64,000 nt of DNA from Owenia fusiformis. Its lineage: Eukaryota > Annelida > Polychaeta > Sabellida > Oweniidae. The stretch's first letter is position 1, and each line of letters starts with the position of its first letter. Under the pieces are notes generated by a model, which saw only the letters and a program-made list of their open reading frames with translations, did no database searches and was not told where the DNA came from. The position numbers and the translations under genes are program-made. The stretch lies in the NCBI GenBank assembly GCA_903813345.2, contig CAIIXF020000002.1, positions 7,833,555 through 7,897,554 on the forward strand. The letters run 5' to 3'. Of this stretch, positions 27,001-39,000 are shown one piece after another.

Positions 27001-30000
27001 CCTGTGAATAGTATAGGAAAGTAGCACAAAATCACTTCACAGCAAAAATATTCTCAGAGGGTTTGCCAACATACACCCGGTCACATTTCCTACGGCGACC
27101 GTACGGTCTACCATTTCTGTGGTCAGTAATATTTCTACTCTTGCCGTGGAATTTCTGCGGTCGGATACTTTTGCAGTCACATTCTCTACGGCAGCCGAAC
27201 GGCGTGTTTTGATTTTCTGTTGATTAACGTTAATTCTTTTTTTTTTTTATTTCAGCTACATCAGTATAATTTATAAATGAAGTTTGAAGTGTTAGGATAA
27301 AGTATCAAATAAAAAGTGCAAGTGAAAAGTGCAAGTTGCTGTGGCATCAGTGACCTTACATCTTACAGTATATGTATTGTGTTGTGTTTACAGCAAAGAT
27401 ATGACTGAAAACTGACATAAAACTGTTTTCAAAGGTATATTACCCATCAAACTCTACAGCAGACGCAAGTCAACGGCAAACCCGACGTGTGACCACCTTG
27501 GACCTTGCTGTGGTCTGACAACGGCCTGTGGATTTCTACGGAGACCGTAGCAATGAACAATTATTATTACTCCGAGTTATAATTTCTACGGCTACCCTGC
27601 GGCCTGTAAAAAACTTGATACGCCGTATGGAGACCGCAAAGCGAGCATGGTTTTTTTACGCTCGCCGCAGAAATTCATTGATATAATTGATCTGCCGTCG
27701 ACGCATGGCCGCCGTACGACAAATGTGACTGGGATGTTAGAATAAAAGAAGATATCTCCGGAAGGATTAAATCAGACAGAATTTAAAATAATATTCAGCT
27801 GGTCTTGTAATTCTTGATAGCTGATGCTATGTGCAAAGTTGAGAGTCGGTGACATTAATTTATGAGTGAATTTTTAAAAGATGGTAGCCTACCGGAATTT
27901 AACACTACATTTTTAAGATCAATATTGACCATTATCAAAACATTTTTCCGTGTTTTGCTGAACATGGAAAGTATATACAGTACAAGTATATGGTTATAAC
28001 TACCATATTAGCAGAGAGATGGTCTGGCAAGGAATATCCCTTTAAGATACACAGAGAGACTGTTTCTATATTGGGGGGTAAAAGTGGGGAGTTACTAATC
28101 GTATACCTGTTATGCTGTTGCTTGAAATTACATAACATTTTGATGAGCTTGTTTTTTGTCAATCTTTTTACAGGTTTACTCTAAAACAGTTAAATTTATT
28201 TCCAAATACCTGAATTTTGAAGTCATATTATTTTGACATCTTTTTATCTGTAGAATTTGGAAACATTTTATTTTCAGGAATTTTTGTAGCCCATTTTTAC
28301 AGTTTATATCGACAACATTAAGATGTTATTTGCTATTTACTGAGTTGACATTTCTAGAGACTTTCTTCAAAATGTTATTCCATGAAATAAAATTGAAGTT
28401 AATTACATGAAATAATATTTTCCTAATTAAAATTTTAAAGGAAGAATTCAATATTTTAAAGTTAATTTCTGAAATTTCTGATTTTATAGCAAAAAGAGTT
28501 AGATGAAGAATCCGTTGACTCGTTTGACGAAGATGAAGAAGAAGATGAGGTTACATCAGATCAGACAACTACATCATCAGAGTCAATCTCTAGCAGCGAG
28601 GAATCAGATGACAGTGAAGATCAAACATCAAGGAAAAAACGAAGCAGGTAAAAGTGGAAAAATAATTTTTCTTTCTCTTAAATAATCAGTTGTTCCTCAT
28701 CAGTGAGCAAAATTCAGTTTTTCCTTTTGGTCTAATCTCCCTTAAGACAGAGTGCTAATCATTTCAATAGATTACCATATAATTTCCAAATTTTTAACAG
28801 GGTGCAGCATATAGTTGTCTAATCATGATGAGTTGTATTTTTCTTTATAAATAAGCATGGCTCTATCATTTCATCAAATTTTTACCTGTAATCTGTTTTT
28901 CCTTCAATAATATTTGTTGTGAATGTCTATATAGCTGACACACTATATTTGAGCATGAATGAAGGCATATTTCACGTCATAGTGACATGTATTACATACC
29001 TTTATTCCCATGGTTACTTTGTATCAATGACGTCAAACATCTGTGTGCAAGTAGAATTTAATCGAAATGGATCATGTTTATTAAAGAATCTAATATCAAA
29101 ACAAGGTAAGGGTGCTATATCAGGGTAATCGGGCAATATCGTTGGATATAGCCCGTCAACTTTCCCATTGACATCAGTATGAATGCTTCGCTAGGTACGT
29201 AATACAGCAAAATATAGCCATACAATGTGAAGGCTTCCTAGTCAACTCGTACCCAAGACAACTCGTACCCAAGACAACTCGTACCCAAGACAACTCGTAC
29301 CCAAGACAACTGGTACCCAAGACAACTCGTACCCAAGATTATTTTCAGTATTATGGGTGAATATTAGGGAAAAAATTGAGTTTGTAATGCTTTCATGTTA
29401 TCATGTGAATCAATAATAAGCCTCAATATTTTTTTGAATTTAGAAGACATTTTTTCTCAATGGATCAGTAAAGCATTTTTTTATTTAATAAAAGAAGTGC
29501 TTGAGGCGCTTGTTCTCAACATTTTTGTCAAACATATATATAAATAAATATAATTACAACATTAGATCTGACACTTGTTCCAAACACTCATAAACATACA
29601 ATATTTTGAAAAATGATTATGAGTATGTGGAATAAAATATTACTCTTCACTCGAATATCCTGAATCTGTGACCAATATAAAATAATAGTCAATATATATT
29701 GACACTCAGCTCAAAATGTCAAAAAATTAAATCAATTTCTTCCGAAAATTCTTCTTCAAACTTTATGTTACAATTATAATATCTATATCTATTCACATTC
29801 CCAGTCCAACGCTTGATTCAAAACAAAATATATACTTGGGTAAGAATTGTCTTGGGTACAAGTTGTCTTGGGTACCAGTTGTCTTGGGTACGACTTGTCT
29901 TGGGTACGAGTTGACCAGTTACCATGTGAAGATATGATTATGTCACCACAACATGTGGTAAGTTGGTGACATATCGTTATAGTTTTAAACTTTTTGTGGA

Positions 30001-33000
30001 TGGTGGTTGGTTTTTGATGGTCAGCGTTCATCATCTGTAACAAATGGCAGGTGGTGACATTTTGCATGTTATTGCCTTGTTACTACATAATAATGTTTCA
30101 ATTTCAGGAAGGCAAAACTGAAGCCTCGACAAGATGATGATGCCAGAGATATTATACATGGGGAAAGGGTGCGAGGCTGGAGGAACACAAGGTTGAATAA
30201 AGAGAAAAGTAAGTGAATATAAGAGATATACACGCATGTTCTATAATTGAAGCTGCTCAAAAGTACAGGTGCCCAAAGAACCTCTATATCTTTTAGAATC
30301 TTAGATTATGGAGCATTTTAACATATTTTGACATTTTTTAACATAATAACATACATATACAGTGAATAGATTGTCTATAATTTTTTAATTAAATTTAATC
30401 ATATTTGTAGAGTCTGATGATGAAATTGAGGAATTAAGAGAGAAGCCTCCCCCTCCATGGTGGGAAAAGTTTGTTAAAGAAGATGATGAATACAAGATGG
30501 AACTTAGTGGGAAGTTGATGCTTATGTTTGAGATTGTTAAACTGGCTGGAACCATGGGGGATAAAGTGTGAGTATAATACAAGATGGAACTTAGTGAGAA
30601 GTTGATGCTTATGTTTGAGATTGTTAAACTGGCTGGAGCCATGGGGGATAAAGTGTGAGTATAATACAAGATGGAACTTAGTGGGAAGTTGATGCTTATG
30701 TTTGAGATTGTTAAACTGGCTGGAGCCATGGGGGATAAAGTGTGAGTATAATACAAGATGGAACTTAGTGAGAAGTTGATGCTTATGTTTGAGATTGTTA
30801 AACTGGCTGGAGCCATGGGGGATAAAGTGTGAGTATAATACAAGATGGAACTTAGTGGGAAGTTGATGCTTATGTTTGAGATTGTTAAACTGGCTGGTGC
30901 CATGGGGGATAAAGTGTGAGTATAATACAAGATGGAACTTAGTGAGAAGTTGATGCTTATGTTTGAGATTGTTAAACTGGCTGGAGCCATGGGGGATAAA
31001 GTGTGAGTATAATACAAGATGGAACTTAGTGGGAAGTTGATACTTAAGTTTTAGATTGTTAAGCTTGCTGGTGCCATGGGGGATAAAGTGTGAGTATAAT
31101 AATAGATGGAACTTAGTGGGATAGTTGATGCTTATGTTTGAGATTGTTAAACTGGCTGGAGCCATGGGGGATAAAGTGTGAGTATAATACAAGATGGAAC
31201 TTAGTGGGAAGTTGATACTTAAGTTTTAGATTGTTAAGCTTGCACTGTGCAAAAAGCCAAATATAGTAGCGTATAAGTGGCAAACTATTTGTGAATATAG
31301 TTCAGTATGTCCTCACTATATTGTATTTGGTATGGGAAACAAACTATTCTTGCCTCAGAAGCGGAACATTTAGTATTGGTGGTATATACTCTACGATACT
31401 AAATATCGTTTGAACTATTCTCTGATTATTCTTAAGAGCCAGGAATAGTAGGATATAAGTACATAGAAAAGATGAGTATAGTATGTATTACGTAATCCAA
31501 AAACAAACTATACTCCTCTTATACGCGAGGCTATATATTCTTTGATGTGCCTTAATTTGCTTGGAGTTAATCCTATTTTATTTTTCAATTAAGCGCTAAT
31601 GTAAACAAATAGAATCATGCATTTCACTTAAGAAAGCTAAATCAAACTTAATGTCTGAGATCTCATTAAAAATTTTATGATGTTGAACTATATGATTTTA
31701 AATGAACTTTAAATGCATTTTAAAAATGTAAGTCAATACAAAAAGTGGAATGAAAAATTTGGGTATATTTCAAATATAAATCGGTAAATTATTCATTCTC
31801 CGTTTTGAGTAAAATAAGCGCATATTAATTTGAAGTTTGTTTTTAGTCTTACCAAAAATCAGCAGCAATTTCGGTGTAGTTAAAATTAAAATGAGGTAAA
31901 GCGTATCGTGATATCTTTCTTCTTTGTCAGTTTTAAATTGAGAAATCCTGACTTTCCTATGACAAATTAGACCCCTAGTCAGGGAGGGGGTTCGGAGGTT
32001 TAGAGTGAAGCCATCTTGAGCAAAATTAATTGTTGTATAATTATGTGGCAGAAGTTGATGATGAACTTGGAGCACATCACATACTATGTCCAATAGAAAC
32101 ATACTCATGAGCCAAGTTTAACCTTTCAATGTAAGGATGTACTTTGAACATCATAAATAATGCGCCAAATTGAACTATACTAATGCGCCAAATTGAACTT
32201 TTTAATATACTGATGAATTTGGAGCATATAACATACTATGTCCGATTGAAACATACTCATGAGCCAAGTTTAACCTTTCAATGTAAGGATGTACTTTGAA
32301 CATAACATCATAAATAACGCGCCAAATTGAACTATGATAATGCACCAAATTGAACTTTTGATAATTAATTATGTGGCAGAAGTTGATGATGAACTTGGAG
32401 CACATCACATACCATGTCCCATTGAAACATACTCATGAGCCAAGTTTAACCTTTCAATGTAAGGATTTACTTTGAACATCATAAATAATGCGCCAAATTG
32501 AACTATACTAATGCGCCAAATTGAACTTTTTAATATACTGATGAATTTGGAGCATATAACATACTATGTCCGATTGAAACATACTCATGAGCCAAGTTTA
32601 ACCTTTCAATGTAAGGATGTACTTTGAACATAACATCATAAATAACGCGCCAAATTGAACTATGATAATGCACCAAATTGAACTTTTGATAATTAATTAT
32701 GTGGCAGAAGTTGATGATGAACTTGGAGCACATCACACACCATGTCCCATTGAAACATACTCATGAGCCAAGTTTAACCTTTCAATGTAAGGATTTACTT
32801 TGAACATCATAAATAATGATGAACTATGAACTATGATAATGCGCCAAATTGAACTTTTTAATATACTGATGAACTTACAGCACATCACATACTATGTCCC
32901 AAATTGAAACATACTCATGAGCCAAGTTTAACCTTTCAATGCAAGGATGTTCTTTGAACATCATAAATAACGTGCCAAATTGAACAATGATAATGCACCA

Positions 33001-36000
33001 AATTGAACTTTTTAATATACTGATGAACTTACAGCACATCACATACTATGTCCCAATTTGAAACATACTCATGAGCCAACTTTAACCTTTCAATGTAAGG
33101 ATGTACTTTGAACATCATAAATAACGCGCCAAATTGAACTATGATAATGCGCCAAATTGAACTTTTGATAAATAATTATGTGGCAGAAGTTGATGAAGAA
33201 CTTGGAGCACATCACATACCATGTCCCATTGAAACATACTCATGAGCCAAGTTTAACCTTTCAATGTAAGGATGTACTTTGAACATCATAAATAATGCGC
33301 CAAATTGAACTATGATAATGCGCCAAATTGAACTTTTTAATATACTGATGAACTTGGAGCACATCACATACTATGTCCAATTGAAACATACTCATGAGCC
33401 AACTTTAACCTTTCAATGTAAGGATGTACTTTGAACATCATAAATAACACGCCAAATTGAACTATGATAATGCGCCAAATTGAACTTTTGATAAATAATT
33501 ATGCGGCAGAAGTTGATGATGAACTTGGAGCACATCACATACTATGTCCCATTGAAACATACTCATGAGCCAAGTTTAACCTTTCGATGTAAGGATGTAC
33601 TTTGAACATCATAAATAACACGCCAAATTGAACTATGATAATGCGCCAAATTGAACTTTTTAATATACTGATGAATTTACAGCACATCACATACTATGTC
33701 CCAAATAGAAACATACTCATGAGCCAAGTTTAACCTTTCAATATAAGGATGTACTTTGAACATCATAAATAACGCGCCAAATTGAACTATGATAATGTGC
33801 CAAATTGAACTTTATAATATACTGATGAACTTGGAGCACATCACATACTATGTATGTCCCATTGAAACATACTCATGAGCCAAGTTTAACCTTTCAATGT
33901 AAGGATGTACTTTGAACATCATAAATAACGCGCCAAATGAACTATACTAATGCGCCAAATTGAACTTTTTAATATACTGATGAACTTGGAGCACATCACA
34001 TACTATGTCCCATTGAAACATACTCATGAGCCAAGTTAAACCTTTCAATGTAAGGATGTACTTTGAACATCATAAATAACGCGCCAAATTGAACTTTGAT
34101 AATGCGCCAAATTGAACTTTTTAATATACTGATGAACTTGGAGCACATCACATACTATGTCCCATTGAAACATACTCATGAGCCAAGTTTAACCTTTCAA
34201 TGTAAGGATGCACTTTGAACATCATGAATAACGCATCAAATTGAACTATGATAATGCGCCAAATTGAACTTTTTAATATACTGACGAACTTAGAGCATAT
34301 AACATACTATGTCCCAAATTGAAACATACTCATGAGCCAAGTTTAACCTTTCAATATAATGATGTATTTTGAACATCATAAATAATGCGCAAAATTGATG
34401 TACTAATGCGCCAAATTGAACTTTTTAATATAATGATGTACTTGAAGCACATCACATACTATATCCCAAATTGAAGCATACTCATGAGCCAAGTTTAACC
34501 TTTCATTGTAATGATGTACTTTGAACATCATAAATAATGCGCCAAATTGAACTATACTAATGCGCCAAATTGAGCTTTTTAATATATTGATGTATTTGGA
34601 GCACATCACATACTGTGTCCCGTTGAAACATACTCATGAGCCAAGTTTAACCTTTCAATGTAAGGATGTACTTTGAACATCATAAATAACGCGCCAAATT
34701 GAACTATGATAATGCGCCAAATTGAACTTTTTAATATACTGATGAAGTTAGAGCACATCACATACTATGTCCCAAATTGAAACATACTCATGAGCCAAGT
34801 TTAACCTTTCAATGTAAGAATGTACTTTGAACATCATGAATAACGCGCCAAATTGAACTATGATAATGCGCCAAATTGTACTTTTTAATATACTGATGAA
34901 CTTAGAGCATATAATATACTATACTATGTCCCAAATATACCAATACGCGATAACGTTTAATTTCGTTCAGTTTAGCAACCTCTCGTTTGAAGAGCTCTCA
35001 TGTATGGTACACCTCCATCTACATCCGGGTTCTTTCCCATTGGATTACACAGGGGTGCTATTTTCAATGCCGCACTGCGGCTCTATTAAACATTTATGTA
35101 GAGTTTCATTTGCACAAACGATAGGTATGTATGTAATTAAGATATATGACAAAGCAATTTGAGCTATAATCCCCAAATCCGAAGTAATGTGTAGTTAAAA
35201 ATGCCGTCCAATTCCAGTGACGTCACAGATATCCCAGAAATTGCTCAGACGCCATCGAATATCGAAAAATATAAATAATGTTACTTTGAATCTCCGATTA
35301 TCTTTCTGATTATTGAATAGATTGGATTATATAACTATGTTTGAGGGCTGATGGAAGATCAGAAGCTGAGAAACGTTCAGAGTAATCGACTCGTTCGGCA
35401 GGCCAATGAAAATTTGTCCCTTCCAAAGCGATGCATCATGGGAGATATTTATGTAAATTACCACCTGAACTCTTATCGCGAATAGGAGTATTGAAACATA
35501 CTCATGAGCCAAGTTTAACCTTTCAATATAATGATGTATTTTGAACATCATAAATAACGCGCCAAATTGAACTATACCAATGCGTGCACCAAATTGAACT
35601 TTTTAATATACTGATGAACTTAGAGCATGTCACAGACTATTCCCAAATTGAAACATACTCATAAGCCAAGTTTAACCTTTCAATACAAGGATGAACTTTG
35701 AACATAATAAATAGCGTGCCACATTGATCTATACTAACGCGCCAAATTGAACTTTTTAAAATACTGATGTACTTGGAGCACATGACATACTATGTCCCAT
35801 TGAAATATACTCATGAGCCAAGTTTAACCTTTCAATATAAGGATGTACTTTGAACATCATAAATAACGCGCCAAATTGAACTATGATAATGCGCCAAATT
35901 GAACTTTTTAATATACTGATGAACTTGGAGCACATCACATACTATGTCCAATTGAAACATACTCTTTCACTGTAAGGATGTACTTTGAACTTCATAAATA

Positions 36001-39000
36001 ATGCGCCAAATTGAACTATACTAATGCGCCAAATTGAACTTTTTAATATACTGATGTACCTTGAGCATATCACATACTTTGTCTCAAATTGAAACATACT
36101 CATGAGCCTAGTTTAACCTTTCACTGTTTCTTTCAACATTTGGGTAATAACTGTGGATTAAAGGTAAAGAAAAGTCATTTGTTAAAAATCAAAAAAATTA
36201 CTATTCAATGAGTTAATCGATTAATTCCAAATTTTAACACAATATTAATCACAGCAAGAGGGACACTGAAGAATCAAATAAATTAGAAAAACTTAATTTG
36301 CAAATTATTTTTCTGTGGAAATCAGAACCATCGGCTGTAGATATTAATCCTTTATTTCATAACAAACGGATTAGTTATCAGTGAACAAAACTTATGTCAT
36401 AGAAATTAATTACTTGGGGATTAAAGTTTTATTTATATTGCTCTGACATGTCAATACATGTATGAGATGGTGAAAAACTGCATGATCTTGAAAGAATTGT
36501 TGGCCAAGGGGAGGGGGTCGCTAGGTACGGGCCTGTATAAAATGCGTAATGTATTTAGCTGAATATTGAGCATTTTTGTGTCAAGACTGTTTTTTGTGGC
36601 TGACAAAGTGAATACAGGTGGTTGTGCCTGTGTAATATAAGAGGGGGATTTAAATGTCGTTTATTGTAACCTTGATGTGACAGACTGAGAGAAACAATAG
36701 AGTAAACATGTGAGGAAAACTTATTAATCAGGAATTAAAAAAAATATTTTTCCAATGAATTGATCGATTGAATCCAAATTTTAACACAATGATAATCATA
36801 ACATGGGGGATAATATACAATCAAATAGATATAAAAAACTTAATTTGCAAATTATTTTTTGTGGAACTTAGAATCGTTGCAATTTGGCTGTAGGAAATTA
36901 ATCCATTGACTCTAACAAACAGATTAGTTATCAGTGTTAACGAAACTCATTTTATAGAAATTGAATAATTAGGGATTAAAGTCTTACATGTACTTATCAT
37001 ATTGCTCTGACATAGCTGTATGTCCATACTGTATGTTATTTGCATCAGTTTGTTCTTCCATGCACCAATTTGCTCAAAAACATAATCATCAATTTGTCAG
37101 ATGAAACATTTGCAATAAATGTAAAATGCGCCCGTTTCTTTATTTGCATTATTACATTATCAACTAAACATACCGAATCTTGCACCTTTTGTATATGTAT
37201 ATATTGAAACGGAAAACAAAGAATGATTAATAAAACCAGCTGTTATAAACAGAAATGGTCCAATTCTAATGGAAATAATTTTATTGCACGGACTAATCTC
37301 TGTTGTTTATCACGGGTGTTTATCTCAGATATCATATGGATAATAGAAAATACATGAATTGTGAAATGTGAAAGAATACAAGTTTTAACTTTGTTTTAAT
37401 ATGGCTTAATACTAATTGTATCATTTACATAATGCATGTTATTTCCTAATTTATTATAAGTGATTTGTCTTTTATATTTCTTTTATATTACAGGCTCATA
37501 ATAAGTTTGAGCACAGGGGGACAATTTTCAAAACGTACCAAGGGGGTCAAAATTGATAATGTTGGCCAACAGATTGGTGAAAACTGTATGATTTTAAAAG
37601 AATCTTGGCAAGGGGGTGGGGGATTCACATGAACCCAACGACCCTCCCCCATGGCCACAGACCTATATCAAATGCGTGATGTATTGAGCTGAATATTTTT
37701 GCAATTTTGTGTTATATACGTTTAGTGTGGTTTGCGAAGTGAATAGTGGTCTTTGTTTGTGTCTGTGTAAGAGATGGCTTTAAATGTTGTTTGTTGTATT
37801 AAACTTAATGTTACAGAGAAACAATGGAGTTAAATTGTGAGGAAACCCCATAATTAAAAATCAAGAAATTACTTCCCAATGAGTTAATCGATTGAATCCA
37901 AATTTTAACACAATGTTAATCATAGCACGAGGTACACTATACAATCAAATAAATATGAAAAACTTAATTTGTATTTTTTGTGGAAATTAGAGCCATAGGC
38001 TGTAGAAATTAATCCATTAACTCTAACAAACAGATTATTTATCAGGGTGAACAAAACTCAATTCATAGAAATTGAATACTTAGGGATTAAGGTTTTACTA
38101 ATAACATTGCTCTGACATGTCAATACATGTATGTGAAAAACTGCATTTCTTTAAAGAATTGTTGGCCAGGGGAAGGGGGTCCTTAGGTACGGGCTTGTAT
38201 AAAATGCGTAATATATTAATTGAAATTAAGCAGTTCCGTGTCATGACTGTTTTTGGTTGGCAAAGTGAATAGAACAGGTGGTTGTTCGTGCCTGTATAAG
38301 AGGGGGATTTAAATGTTGTTTGTTGTAAACCTGATGTGACAGAGAAACAATAGAGTAAAAATGTGAGGAAAACGCATTAATTAAGAATAAAAAATTAACT
38401 TTCCAATGGATTGATCGATTGAATCCCAAATTTAACACAATCTTAATCATAAGTCGAGGGACGTTATTCAATCTAATAAATATGTAAAAACTTAATTTGC
38501 AAATAATTTTTTGAGAAATAAGAACCATCAGCTGTAGAAATTAATCCTAACAAACGGATTAATTAGTGTGAATGAAACTCATTTCATAGGAATGGAATAC
38601 TTAGGGATTAACGGCTCAAAAATAAACGCATATAATCCGGTTTTGATTGCAAATGCCAACATATTATTTGCTCCTGACTAGAATATTATTCTATATTATA
38701 TGGCATTATATGTTGTTCCCTTCAAATAATACACGAATGATATTATTAAAGAAAAATTAATTTTTAAAAATAGTTATTATATCTTATTCCACTATAATAC
38801 AGGAAATAACTGCTTACCATACAGGAAAAAATATGCTCTACGATTCCCTCTTATTGCAACTATATTAAACTTTTGATTCTATATTATTTTTACTTCAATA
38901 CCAAGTGAATTAGAAAATGTAACTTTCCACAGACTTAATGAAATGAATCCAAATTTTAACACGGTGTTAATTATAATTCGACTGTCATTGTCCAATTTAG

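Larger units (their letters stand above)
23661..28041. mobile_element. TTAA-flanked inverted-repeat element (piggyBac-like?), heavily nested
   Basis: AGGGATATTCCTTACCATAC at 23661 is matched inverted by AGGGATATTCCTTGCCAGAC ending at 28041, each directly next to TTAA (23657-23660 and 28042-28045). Diverged inverted similarity continues ~200 bp inward (compare 23650-23870 with 27840-28055). TTAA is the piggyBac target, but no transposase is present. A LINE, MITEs and other repeats occupy the interior. Confidence 0.55.

Noticed and set aside
29238-29338. CRISPR-like repeat array
   Set aside because: Contiguous 16-bp repeats without spacers, with an inverted partner, in a eukaryotic intron.
30385-31192. 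Minus-strand frames of 210 and 252 codons with a repeating [15 protein letters not shown]-type peptide
   Set aside because: They arise because the 87-bp unit is a multiple of three and lacks antisense stops. They are the shadow of ATRX exon 10 copies.
32202-36130. Several 60-70 codon minus-strand frames
   Set aside because: By-products of the 152-bp satellite; no start context or domain.
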